NCBI GenBank assembly: GCA_013146195.2
Contig: CM028380.1
Location: 82,252,407 to 82,316,406, forward strand
Source of the DNA: Codonopsis lanceolata
Lineage: Eukaryota; Streptophyta; Magnoliopsida; Asterales; Campanulaceae
Reading direction: 5' to 3'
Length of the DNA: 64,000 nt
The translations under genes were made by a program, and so were the position numbers. The notes under the pieces are model-generated. The model did no database searches. It had not been told where the DNA came from and saw only the letters and a program-made list of their open reading frames with translations. This document shows, one piece after another, positions 10,446 through 18,956 of the stretch (within the stretch, counting starts at the first letter, position 1; each line of letters starts with the position of its first letter).

Positions 10446-10725
10446 GAACCATCTTAAAATACATGTGCTCCTTACTTACTGTTTTATCTTACCTTCATTA
10501 TATTTACTTATTCCATTTAGCTGCAAACTTAAGTAATCAGCTAAGTCTACCGGTAGTGCTTTACCAGTAGACTTAGTCTATCCTCCTTACAAGTCTTCCG
10601 CTACTTCAATCTTCTTAATAGATTGCAAGTGCTTGTTCGAGGAATTATTATGAAAAGTTTTAAGTGTTAATAAGCTATTCAACCCCCCCTTCTAGCTTAT
10701 TATTGTGCCCATTGGGACTAACAAT

Positions 10726-10737
10726 TGGTATCAGAGC
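10726..10737 (+). promoter_or_regulatory. Primer-binding site of element A (initiator Met tRNA)
   Basis: TGGTATCAGAGC, the standard complement of the 3' end of plant initiator methionine tRNA, two bases after the LTR end. It sets the LTR boundary and the plus orientation. Confidence 0.95.
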
Positions 10738-10792
10738 TATACTCATCGAAAACTAGTTTTTCCAAGATTAACCTCTTGAAGGACACGATCCA

Positions 10793-11833
10793 ATGGCACA
10801 AACACATTACATGCTACCTACGTCAAATGCGAACCACGTCCCATTATTGGACGAAGGCCATTTCGATGTTTGGAAGGATAAGATAATGTGTTTTATGAAC
10901 TCTATTGACAACAGTTTATGGAAGTGCGTGCCAGAAGGATGTCATGTACCAATGAAGCCAAACCTTCTAGCATCCGTTGGTGGAAATCCCCCTGAGATTC
11001 CAAAAGAAGAAAAAGAATGGACTGAGGACGAAAGAAAACTAGTAGAGCTGGACAGTAAAGCCATTAACATCATTACAAGCTCACTACACACCAGTACTTA
11101 CCAACAAGTGATCCGGTGTACGTCTGCCAAAGAAATGTGGGAAGCTCTTGTCGAATACTTGGAAATAGACCAAGACGCAAGAGACAATAGAAAATACACT
11201 TTCATCCAGCAATTCGACTCTTTCAAAAAGGATCCCAAAGAGACCTTGAGACAAGCATACGATCGCTTCAGCGAGGTAATAAATAGTTGTTTTTCTCTTG
11301 GTAAAACTTAAGACAAGAAAGAAATGAACATGAGATTTCTAGGCTCTCTAGGTAGTCTGTGGCATGTTAAGACTACCGCCGAGAAAGAATCCAAAAACTT
11401 AAATGAAATGACTCTTCGTAGTCTTTATGCAAGTTTGAAGTTTTACGAGCTCGAAGTTAGTCAAGCTCTAGAGCAGGACAAACAATTCAAAACTTTGTCC
11501 TTACCAGCAATGGTACAAGAAGTAACTCCAGTTGAAGACAAACCCTCGACTTCCTCCATTGAAAATGATTTTCTTTCAGATGAACAATTTACCATGTTTG
11601 TTAAACGCTTTAAAAAATTTGCAAAATATAGAAGGAAGGACACACACCAGCAGCCTTTTAGAAAATCTACTGAAGGCTCATCTAACAATGAGCTAGTGTG
11701 TTATAACTGTAGAAAACCTGGTCACTTTGCCTCTAAATGTCCGAAGCCCAAATTTGAAGCATACCGAAAGCCTTCTAATAAGAAATTTCAAAAACAGAAA
11801 GGTATCGTGGCTGAATACATTGAAGAGAAATAG
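10793..11833 (+). pseudogene. gag of copia element A (capsid plus zinc knuckle)
   Basis: The ATG at 10793 follows a 55-base leader that is also conserved in F and H. The first part (to 11308) has the UBN2-type gag domain: WEALVEYLE and FKKDPKETLRQAYDRF. A stop at 11309-11311 (TAA where element H has TAT) splits it. The same frame continues as MNMRFLGSLGSLWHVKTT to the zinc knuckle CYNCRKPGHFASKC (about 11698-11740) and stops at 11833. Gag would form the particle and bind RNA through the knuckle. The point nonsense mutation makes it non-functional as it stands. Confidence 0.88.
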
Positions 11834-12828
11834 GTTGCTACATGGTTTGAGATGGATTCAGAAGAGGATGAGGACGATTGTGAGCAAGCCAACATATGCT
11901 TAATAGCTTATGAACCAAGTCCCACCTATGACTTTGAACATGAAGTCGAAATCTCACCTAGTCCCTCGTAAAAGGTGAGATCAGTTGTGAAAGCTTTAGT
12001 AAGGAAGAACTACTCAAGGATAATCAAGAAATGCTTGAGGAGTTCAACTCCTTCAGAGTAGCCTATATAAAACTCACGAAAAACTATGAAAAGCTTGCTG
12101 CTAAGAAATCTCTGCTGGCAGCTGAGATTCAAACTCTCAATAGTTGTCATCAGGAAAGTATCAAGCTAAAAGGAGAAAACAAATTCCTTTGTGACAAAAT
12201 CGATTGCTTGACTGAGCACATCAAAGGGCTAGACCTGGAGAAAATTGCTTTGCAAAAGACAATTGACTTCTGGAACAGCTCTAAGGAAACCTTTGAAAGA
12301 ATCCTCTCTAGCCAAAAACCAAGTGGAGATAAATCAGGCATAAGCTATAATGATGAGCCCAGTCCTGCATGCTCTTCTGTCACAGAGAAAGGTGAAACCT
12401 CCAAGACTACTGATGATGCTTCCTTTTCCAAACAAATATTAGGCAACAAGGGTAAAAATGGGCTTGGGTATACAAGTGTACCATATGTTTACCCCAAGGT
12501 TCACAAAGGGAAAGCCAAAGAGACTGCTTCTGATGAGAAGCTTGTTAAAGGAACGACAGAGAAATCAAAGTCTGCCGACAGCAACTCTGCTAAAGCAAAG
12601 TCTGCTGGCGGTAAACCAACGAAATCTCTGCTGGTACCTGTTAAGTTTGTCTATGAAATAACCAAGACTTCCAAGCTAGTTGACAATAAACTTAAAGGAA
12701 TTCTATCGAATCCTCCTAAATCAGTTAACAACAGACCAGCCAAGGCTAAGTCTGCGGTAATAAGCATCAAGGAAGACTTAAGCCTTGTCAACTCATTCTT
12801 GAAAGAAGGAAACTCACAAGCACTCTGA
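11834..12828 (+). pseudogene. Linker of element A between gag and protease (coiled coil, Lys-rich)
   Basis: After a TAG at 11831 (CAG-like in relatives) the frame continues with an acidic segment (EEDEDDCEQANICLIAY) and a second stop. An open stretch from 12031 follows: about 90 residues of heptad-like coiled coil (YEKLAAKKSLLAAEIQTL, IKGLDLEKIALQKTI), then a Lys/Ser/Ala-rich tail to 12828. The tail contains repeated KSA-D/G words encoded by the scattered palindromes. Such a long linker is typical of SIRE/Maximus elements, and the same block is open in H (60598-61584). Its function is not known. Confidence 0.7.
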
Positions 12829-13005
12829 AAACCAAAATTTTCATCGAGAGATTTTAGTTCCTAAGGTTCTAAGGTTCACACCAAAATCTGAGAGACCTAG
12901 TTCTCTCAAGGTTATGCAGGTATGGGTCCCAAAAGGTTGTTAATCCTCAGGACCCAAAAGAAAAAAAAGGGGACCTTGGTCCTTTGACTTTTTTAGGTCT
13001 GCTTC

Positions 13006-14634
13006 ATGGCTACAGATTCAGAAGATAAGGACATCTGGTACCTCGACAGTAGCTGTTCAAGGCACATGATAGGGAACAGAAGTCTACTCTTAGATATAGC
13101 TAAAGCTAAATGTCCTATGGTGATATTTGGCGATAATGCAAGAGGGAAAACGATTGGGTATGGCTCAATCACTAGAGGAAGTCTTTCCATCAGCAAAGTT
13201 TCTCTAGTGAATGGCTTAAAGCATAATCTTCTAAGCATATCCCAATTCTGTGACAAAGGTCTTACCTGCCAATTCTCCTCCAACCAATGTCTCATCAAAT
13301 ATCGTGAATTCTGCTCAACATTGCTGACCGACAATAGACAAGGAAACGTCTATGTCGTGGACTTAAACCTTCTAAGGAGATCTTCGAGCCTTTGCCTAGT
13401 TGCTAACAACATTCGTGACAACAGTTGGCTTTGGCACAAGTGCCTTAGTCACCTCAACTTCAAGTACCTCTCCAAGCTCTCCAAAGATGGGCTTGTCAAA
13501 GGTCTACCTACGGTGTCTGCCGACCACGACAGAAGTTGCAAAGCTTGCCAGTTAGGGAAACTCTCCAAGTCTTCCTTTAAGAGCAAGTCAGTTATGCCAA
13601 CTTCCAGACCTCTTCAACTTCTTCACATGGATGTCTTTAGACCAATCACTACCGTTAGTATCTCCGGAGAAAAGTATACACTTCTTGTAGTTGATGACTA
13701 CTCTAGATTCACCTTGATCGAAACAATGACCTCAAAGGATGAGACATATTATCTAGTCACCGCTCTTTTCAGAAGACTTCAAACTCAAAAGCTTGAAAAC
13801 ATAAGTGACATCAGATCAGACAATGACACCGAATTCAAAAACAACAGTGTTGAAAGATATTATGATGACCACGTGATCGGCCACAACTTCTCTACTGCCA
13901 GAACTCCTCAACAAAATGGTGTAGCTAAATGGAAGAACAGAATACTCATTGAAGCAGCAAGAACTATGCTGGCAGAAGCTAGACTACCAAAATACTTATG
14001 GGCAGAAGCTGTCAATTATGCTTGTTTCACTCAGAATCGATCCCTGGTAAACAAATTCCATAACAAAACTCCATATGAAATATGGAGAGGAAGAGCCCCA
14101 AATATAGGATTTTTTAAAATCTTCGGCTGTAAATGCTTTATTCTACATAATGGAATAGAATATAGAGCCAAATTTGATTCAAAATCAGACAAAGGAATCT
14201 TTCTGGGCTATTCCAATCATTCAAAAGCATTTCACATATTTAACAAAACTTCATTGAAAATCCTAGAATCTGTGCATGTTACTTTTGATGAATATGATTT
14301 ATTAGAGCCACGAGTGGCTCCAAATGTTGTTGATGATTATGATGATATTGAGATAGGTACAAATAAAGCTTCTACTTATTCTTCACCTCATAATCCTCCA
14401 ACTGCAGACTCTTCAAGTTCTGCTAATCCAGAACCAGCAGACTTCAACTCTGCTGGTACCTCTTCCAACCCTTCTATTGACCCTGAACCTATCTCTTCTG
14501 TTCTACCCCAAACACCTTTGCAGATCACTCACCCTTCTTGTTCAACAGAAAATGAAGGTCTCGAAGATCCTATCTCTTCTGAACCTGATTTTGGTGAATC
14601 TCCTTCCCTACCTTCTCCAGAATCTTTAAGGTAA
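13006..14634 (+). pseudogene. Protease and integrase part of pol, element A
   Basis: Protease: WYLDSSCSRHM, where the family has DSG, so the active-site Gly is Ser. Then the pre-integrase zinc region (LWHKCLSHLNF ... CKACQLGKLS). The integrase core has LLHMDVF (first Asp) and RSDNDTEF (second Asp). The third catalytic residue is lost: the motif reads PQQNGVAKWKNR where element E has PQQNGVAERKNR, so Glu is Lys and Arg is Trp. A Pro/Ser-rich spacer follows and a stop (TAA, GAA in H) ends the frame at 14634. These changes would abolish processing and integration. Confidence 0.88.
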
Positions 14635-15169
14635 GAACTTACCAGAAGTGATCTTTCTCTAGCTGTTATTGAAACAAGAGATCACCCCATCTCTCAAATC
14701 ATTGGTGATCTCAACTCAGGAGTTCGTACAAGAAGTAGTGTTCGAAATGAGACTATATTTGCCTTCGCATTCGTGTCTAAAATCGAGCCAAAGGAGATTG
14801 ATGAAGCTATCAAAGAACATTATTGGATTGAAGCTATGCAAGAGGAGCTGAACCAGTTTGAAAGATGCAAAGCGTGGAGCTTTGTTGAAAGACCTACTGG
14901 CCATCCAGTCATAGGCACCAAATGGGTATTTAGGAACAAGAGAGATGAAGATGGAAATGTCACCAGAAACAAAGCTAGACTGGTTGCTCAGGGCTACCGA
15001 CAGGAAGAAGGAATTGACTTCGATGAAACATTTGCTTCTGTTGCCAGATTAGAGGCGATCAGACTCTTTCTAGCCTATGCATCGTTCATGGACTTCAAAG
15101 TATATCAGATGGATGTAAAGAGTGCCTTTCTCAATGGTGATCTTCAAGAAATGATATATGTTGAACAAC
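14635..15169 (+). pseudogene. Reverse transcriptase N-terminal part, element A, truncated
   Basis: Reading continues through the family's regions WIEAMQEELNQFERCKAW, VIGTKWVFRNKRDEDGN, ARLVAQGYRQEEGIDFDETF and YQMDVKSAFLNGDLQE. It stops being RT after VEQ at about 15168, where another element enters (TG at 15170). The YVDD catalytic box and RNase H are therefore missing from this copy in the window. Confidence 0.88.
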
Positions 15170-15505
15170 TGATCGTGTCTTATTTTAATTGATTCCTTGC
15201 AAGTGGACAAGACTAGTGTAGAACAGCTTGGGAAGCAAGGGTCGAACCACAGAGACAAGAAAATTACCGATGGCAAGAATATCGGTAGCACTTTTAAACT
15301 AAGGGGGTTTTTTATTTATTTTGTCTAAACTAATTATTCTACTAAAACAATAAATCTAAGTAAACTAGGCAGCAATCATAGTTGTAAAGATCAGATGAAA
15401 GAGGGAAATCTAGGATTAGGGTTTCACTTGCATTTACTCTATTGCTTACTTAGATAAAGTATCATTCAATAACTTGGGTTCGTTCACGAAAGATAGATAT
15501 AGCCT
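15170..15505 (+). mobile_element. LTR-like fragment K, unclassified
   Basis: Starts TGATCGTGTC immediately after the truncated RT of A (left target site ACAAC at 15165-15169 if it is an LTR). It contains the phrase GCAAGGGTCGAACCACAGAGA, a type of sequence common near LTR starts in plants. No coding. It is cut by the CACTA end at 15506. The superfamily cannot be decided. Confidence 0.4.
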
Positions 15506-15628
15506 CACTACAAGAAAAGAGAGTATTTGGGTCGCTCATTTGCCACCCCTAAAAGTCCATTTGCCGTCCCTAATATTATTTAGGACGGCCATAGGGACGA
15601 CAAAATGGGGGATTAAATAATATGGGTG
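15506..15628 (+). mobile_element. CACTA (En/Spm) transposon 5' end, truncated
   Basis: CACTACAAGAAAA is the classic CACTA terminus, followed by subterminal words GCCGTCCCTAA and TTAGGACGGCC in both orientations, the usual transposase-binding array. It is cut after 123 bp by LTR B. I did not find the other end in the window. Confidence 0.8.
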
Positions 15629-15978
15629 TGTAGACAACCCAATTTCGTACCCCTGATATGTGACTCTAACATGCGATATCAAGAACTGCTTAAACTTAAC
15701 GAATGTCAAGTTACAGGAGTCAAAAATGCGAAAGGAAAAGCAGGATGCGTGAAACAGTAAAATGCGAGGGGTGAAAATGCCAAATTTGAAACCTGAATAG
15801 TGCCTTGGCGCGGCCAAAAGGCATCTCTGGCGCCGCGCCAAGCCAAGGTGGAGTCCACGCCATGCAAGCTACAGTCCCTCTCCCAGTTAACGCATTGTAC
15901 AAGCGACGAAGGCTGGTGTACACGATATTTAAGCGCGCTGAAGGGATTTTTAATCCCCGATGTGTCCTCTTGCCCACC

Positions 15979-15986
15979 TATAAATA
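15979..15986 (+). promoter_or_regulatory. TATA box of LTR B
   Basis: TATAAATA in the context CCCACC-TATAAATA. The same box is at 21667-21674 in LTR C and 39030-39037 in the solo LTR. Confidence 0.65.
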
Positions 15987-16214
15987 AAGGTGCTGGGCTC
16001 ACTTCTAAAGACGGAGAAATCCTCGCAAAGAAACGCTGAAGATTTTCCTTCGCGTTCTTATAACGCTGATATAGTGAGAGAAGTGAGATAGGGAGTGTCT
16101 AGCCCACAAAGCTTCCAAACCCCGTCCAAACTCTGCCAAAACAAAAATCCACCGGTTAAAAGTGATCCCTAAGCCTTTTAGTTAGGTATCCACCTTACTT
16201 CCCTGGCCCAAAAA

Positions 16215-16375
16215 CCATAAAGTAAGCCGTTACTCTGCCCAAGTAATAGGCTGAAAAACATCCAAAATAAGCCGTTATTCCGCCCAACCAAAAAGGCCAA
16301 AACAACCACAAATAAGCCGTCATTCTGCCCGAGTGAACGAGCCAAAACCATCCGAAATAAGTAGTCACTATGCCC
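16215..16375 (+). repeat. Tandem AAGCCGTTAYTCTGCCC units in LTR B
   Basis: About four diverged units of 40-60 bp, each with a core like TAAGCCGTTACTCTGCCC followed by an A-rich spacer with CCAAAA. A related version fills 39250-39425 of the solo LTR. LTR C lacks the block, which suggests an internal deletion there. Confidence 0.7.
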
Positions 16376-16775
16376 AAATCACAACAACAACAACACAACA
16401 ACAACAAAAAAAAGATTCCCTCTCCCTGAAGGACAGAGCGAGCACACTGCACTCTAAAAGGTAATAGCCTTTAAGGGCGCTATATATTTTTTAATATATA
16501 TAAAGGTTTTCTTTAAATCCGACCCAATGTAGCAAATATAAGCCGTTGTGCTACCCGGATTTAGTTAGGTAAATTATGTAAAAAGAGCCATTATAATGGC
16601 CAAATATTTTTAAATATATTTGTAATTATTGAAAGGAAATGACTGCAAGTCCGTAAATAATGTAGTCGCAGATGTATTTGTTTCATTTCCCTGTCTTTTA
16701 ATGCTTTGTTTATTTGCTAAATAAATATAACAATAAACATACTTTAGCCAAAAACAATTTTTGAGACCGAAAGGG

Positions 16776-16806
16776 CGAGTTGGGTGCCTAGCACCTTCCC
16801 AACTCG
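16776..16806 (+). ncRNA. Strong LTR hairpin CGAGTTGGG/CCCAACTCG, copy B
   Basis: Nine pairs CGAGTTGGG with CCCAACTCG close over an inner TGC-CTA-GCA stem. The bases just before it read ACCGAAAGGG, which can form a small GAAA-loop hairpin. The copy in C (about 22757-22787) keeps pairing through a G-T wobble, and the solo LTR copy (39977-40007) is identical in the stem. It lies about 75 bases before an AATAAA signal, so a role at the transcript 3' end is possible. Confidence 0.55.
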
Positions 16807-16914
16807 TAACTTAGCCTCCGAACCCGTTTTCATAATCTCTGGTTTTTTTCTTTTTTTTTGGTTTTGCTTTATTTTTGCCTTAAAATAAAGATGGTGAATC
16901 TAAAACTTGTTGGA

Positions 16915-17356
16915 TCCAGTGGGGCCTCGCAGCACTCATTTCTTGCACTTTTCCGTTTTCCCCTAAAAAAGGGAAAATATGAATAAAAGGGTGGTGTATT
17001 CCCATATCCTGGTATCCCCTAAACAATGGATAACTTGATGCGGGAAACCCAAAGCTCCCATAGTGATCCGAGATAGACCATAAGACTATTTTCATAAAAT
17101 CCATAGTGGGGGCGTCGCAACATCCTTTTTTGCACTTTTCCGTTTTCCCCTAAAAAAGGGAAAATGAGAATGAAAGGGTGATGTATTTTCATATCCTGGT
17201 ATCCTCTAAACAAGGGATAACTTGATGCGGGAAACCCAAAAGTTCTCATATTGGATCAAAAATCCACTAAAGTCAACCGAGACGCATTCCAACGCGCTAT
17301 TTTAGACAGCACTCCTCTCGCACTTTTAATTTCGCTCTCCCATAAACAAGGGAGGA
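16915..17356 (+). repeat. Tandem units with five octaloop hairpins, LTR B
   Basis: Two units of about 186 bp (from 16915 and 17101) and a diverged third (from about 17262). They contain five inverted repeats with the loop CTAAAMAA: 16956-16977, 17013-17032, 17143-17164, 17200-17219 and 17337-17354. Stems are TTTTCCC/GGGAAAA, TATCC(C)/(G)GGATA and CTCCC/GGGAG. In the second a base change breaks one inner pair, and in the fourth a T-G wobble replaces a C-G pair. See findings. Confidence 0.8.
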
Positions 17357-17450
17357 TGGAATGAGAGCAGTGGATGTCCCGCATCCGCACGTACGCGCAC
17401 CCCTATCCAACAACGCGTGGGGCGCGGGCGCAACGCCGGGCGACCCATAG

Positions 17451-17468
17451 TGACGAATCTGCTGGGGA
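17451..17468 (+). promoter_or_regulatory. Primer-binding site of element B
   Basis: TGACGAATCTGCTGGGGA. The equivalent in C is TGGCGACTCTGCTAGGGA. This is not the initiator-Met site; Ogre/Tat elements commonly use other tRNAs, and an arginine tRNA is my best guess. Comparison with the host tRNA set would decide. Confidence 0.65.
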
Positions 17469-18308
17469 GATCGTTTTATTTTAAATAAAATGGAGGGCTA
17501 GACTCATAAAATAAAAACTTTTCTTGTTTTTCTTTGTTTCTGGCTAAAGTATGCTTGTTATATTAATTTATGCATTTGGATATTGCGTTCCTGTACATCC
17601 GTGCCTATATTTGTGGATATGATCCTTCAACTTGCAGCAATTTCATTCCGATAACTGTTACATGTATATTTAAAAATATTTAAAAAAAACAAACAAAAAA
17701 AAATTGGAAAAAAAAAGTTTTTTCTTTAAAAAATATATATGTTATATTTATATTACAATAAAATTCCGGGCAGCACAATAAAAGGGCCGGAGCTTTATTT
17801 TTAATATTGCTTTATTTTCGGCTCTGTATTATTATTTCTTTCTGTTTATTATATTTATTATTCCGCAAAATTTGTACATACTTGCATTCATTCTGTCATT
17901 TTATTTTGGAAACATAGGACCATATTTGTAATTAATATAAATAGATAGATTCCCTGCTTTCCTTTCTATTTCTTAATGTGATGTGCTTGCTTGTGTGCAC
18001 TCAAACTAAAAAGCCGAGAAAATCCACGCGTAACAGCAAGACTTGCCATATATTTTTTATTTTATTTTCTGTTTATATATCTGAAAATAAATAAAGATTT
18101 TACTGCTTTCTAGATACCGCACACACGTGCACGCATATAGATATATTCCGAACTGCTACCCTACACCATGACCAACCTACCCCCTGCATAAGCCAACGCT
18201 AGAATGCATATAAATTCTCATGACACTTCAATGACCGACCGGTTTTTGCATCTTTGAATCATGGGTCAGCCCTTGTCAAAAAAAAAATGATGAAAAAAAA
18301 GAAAAGTA

Positions 18309-18341
<33 letters not shown>

Positions 18342-18912
18342 CAAAAAAATGCGCAAGTCAAAAAAAAATGATGAAAAAGGAATAAATTGCGCAAATAAAA
18401 AAAATAAATACGCAGGGGTTGATTCGTTATTTTCTGATGCTCGACCTAGACCATTTTCGAATGGTGGATCCTGGAAAGAGTATAGTCCCTTCGCCCAGGA
18501 TCAGTCCGATCTTGGGGAGTCGAAAAGCAGGTGGAATACGTTGGTCCTATACTCTGGAGAAAGAATCCAGTGTTCCAGGAAAAGTCCTGAGACCGTCAAA
18601 ATAAAGCAGGTGCTTATTCGGTCAATTGTAGGGAAAATAAATAATAATAAAAATACTAATAAAGGCACGCTATACTCCAAGCCCAGAAAGCCTTCAACCA
18701 GCCTTCTGATACCTCCAAACCCATTTTCCTCAGAAACCTGGCCCGAATTTGGAAAGGCAGAGATAGTAATAGGAGACATAAGTACGTAAATCGAGCAGGG
18801 TATCGATCGATGCGGCGAGACCGCCGAGGGTACGATCCGAGCGGTATGGCAAGAAATTGAGCAGCCCACTATGGGTACAGTCTGAGGGGCTCCTGTGGTA
18901 CGCCCGACTCGC
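17469..18912 (+). other. Element B leader (5' untranslated region)
   Basis: AT-rich leader homologous to that of C (23448-24990). It contains a (TA)n run at about 18311-18336 and a GC-richer block (18420-18960). An open frame of 146 codons at 18349-18789 has no recognised domain. A long leader before gag is usual in Ogre/Tat elements, some of which have an extra ORF here, but I cannot support one. Confidence 0.55.
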
Positions 18913-18956
18913 AATGCGGATGGCTAGACCAAAATCTGGATGCACGACATGATCGC

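Larger units (their letters stand above)
9475..10723 (+). mobile_element. 5' LTR of SIRE-type copia element A (1,249 bp)
   Basis: Begins TGTTGTTTCTCATTG, which aligns with the start of the LTR of element E (TGTTGATACTTATTG), and ends GGGACTAACA two bases before the primer-binding site. Length agrees with E (1,256 bp). Recognisable parts are a TATA box (10087), the conserved hairpin (10430-10445), the palindromes near 10543 and 10561, and a C run (about 10682-10689) before the 3' end. The left target site would be GATTT (9470-9474); the 3' LTR is not in the window. Confidence 0.88.
15629..17449 (+). mobile_element. 5' LTR of Tat/Ogre-like gypsy element B (1,821 bp)
   Basis: Begins TGTAGACAACCCAATTTCG and ends GACCCATA, before a base and a primer-binding site. 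It is homologous throughout to the LTRs at 21315 and 38673. Left target site GGGTG (15624-15628). Contents in order: GC-rich palindrome (about 15829-15841), TATAAATA (15979), tandem AAGCCGTTACTCTGCCC-type units (16215-16375), the CGAGTTGGG hairpin (16776-16806), an AATAAA (16882-16888), a PBS-like word (16892), then the tandem hairpin units to the end. The LTR is unusually long and repeat-built, as known for Ogre/Tat. Confidence 0.88.

Noticed and set aside
15706..16039. Several 60-100 codon frames on both strands in LTR B
   Set aside because: LTR sequence with matching non-coding positions in LTR C and the solo LTR where the frames are not kept.
18349..18789. A 146-codon frame in the leader of B as an extra ORF1
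   Set aside because: No domain, and the matching frame is not open in the leader of C.
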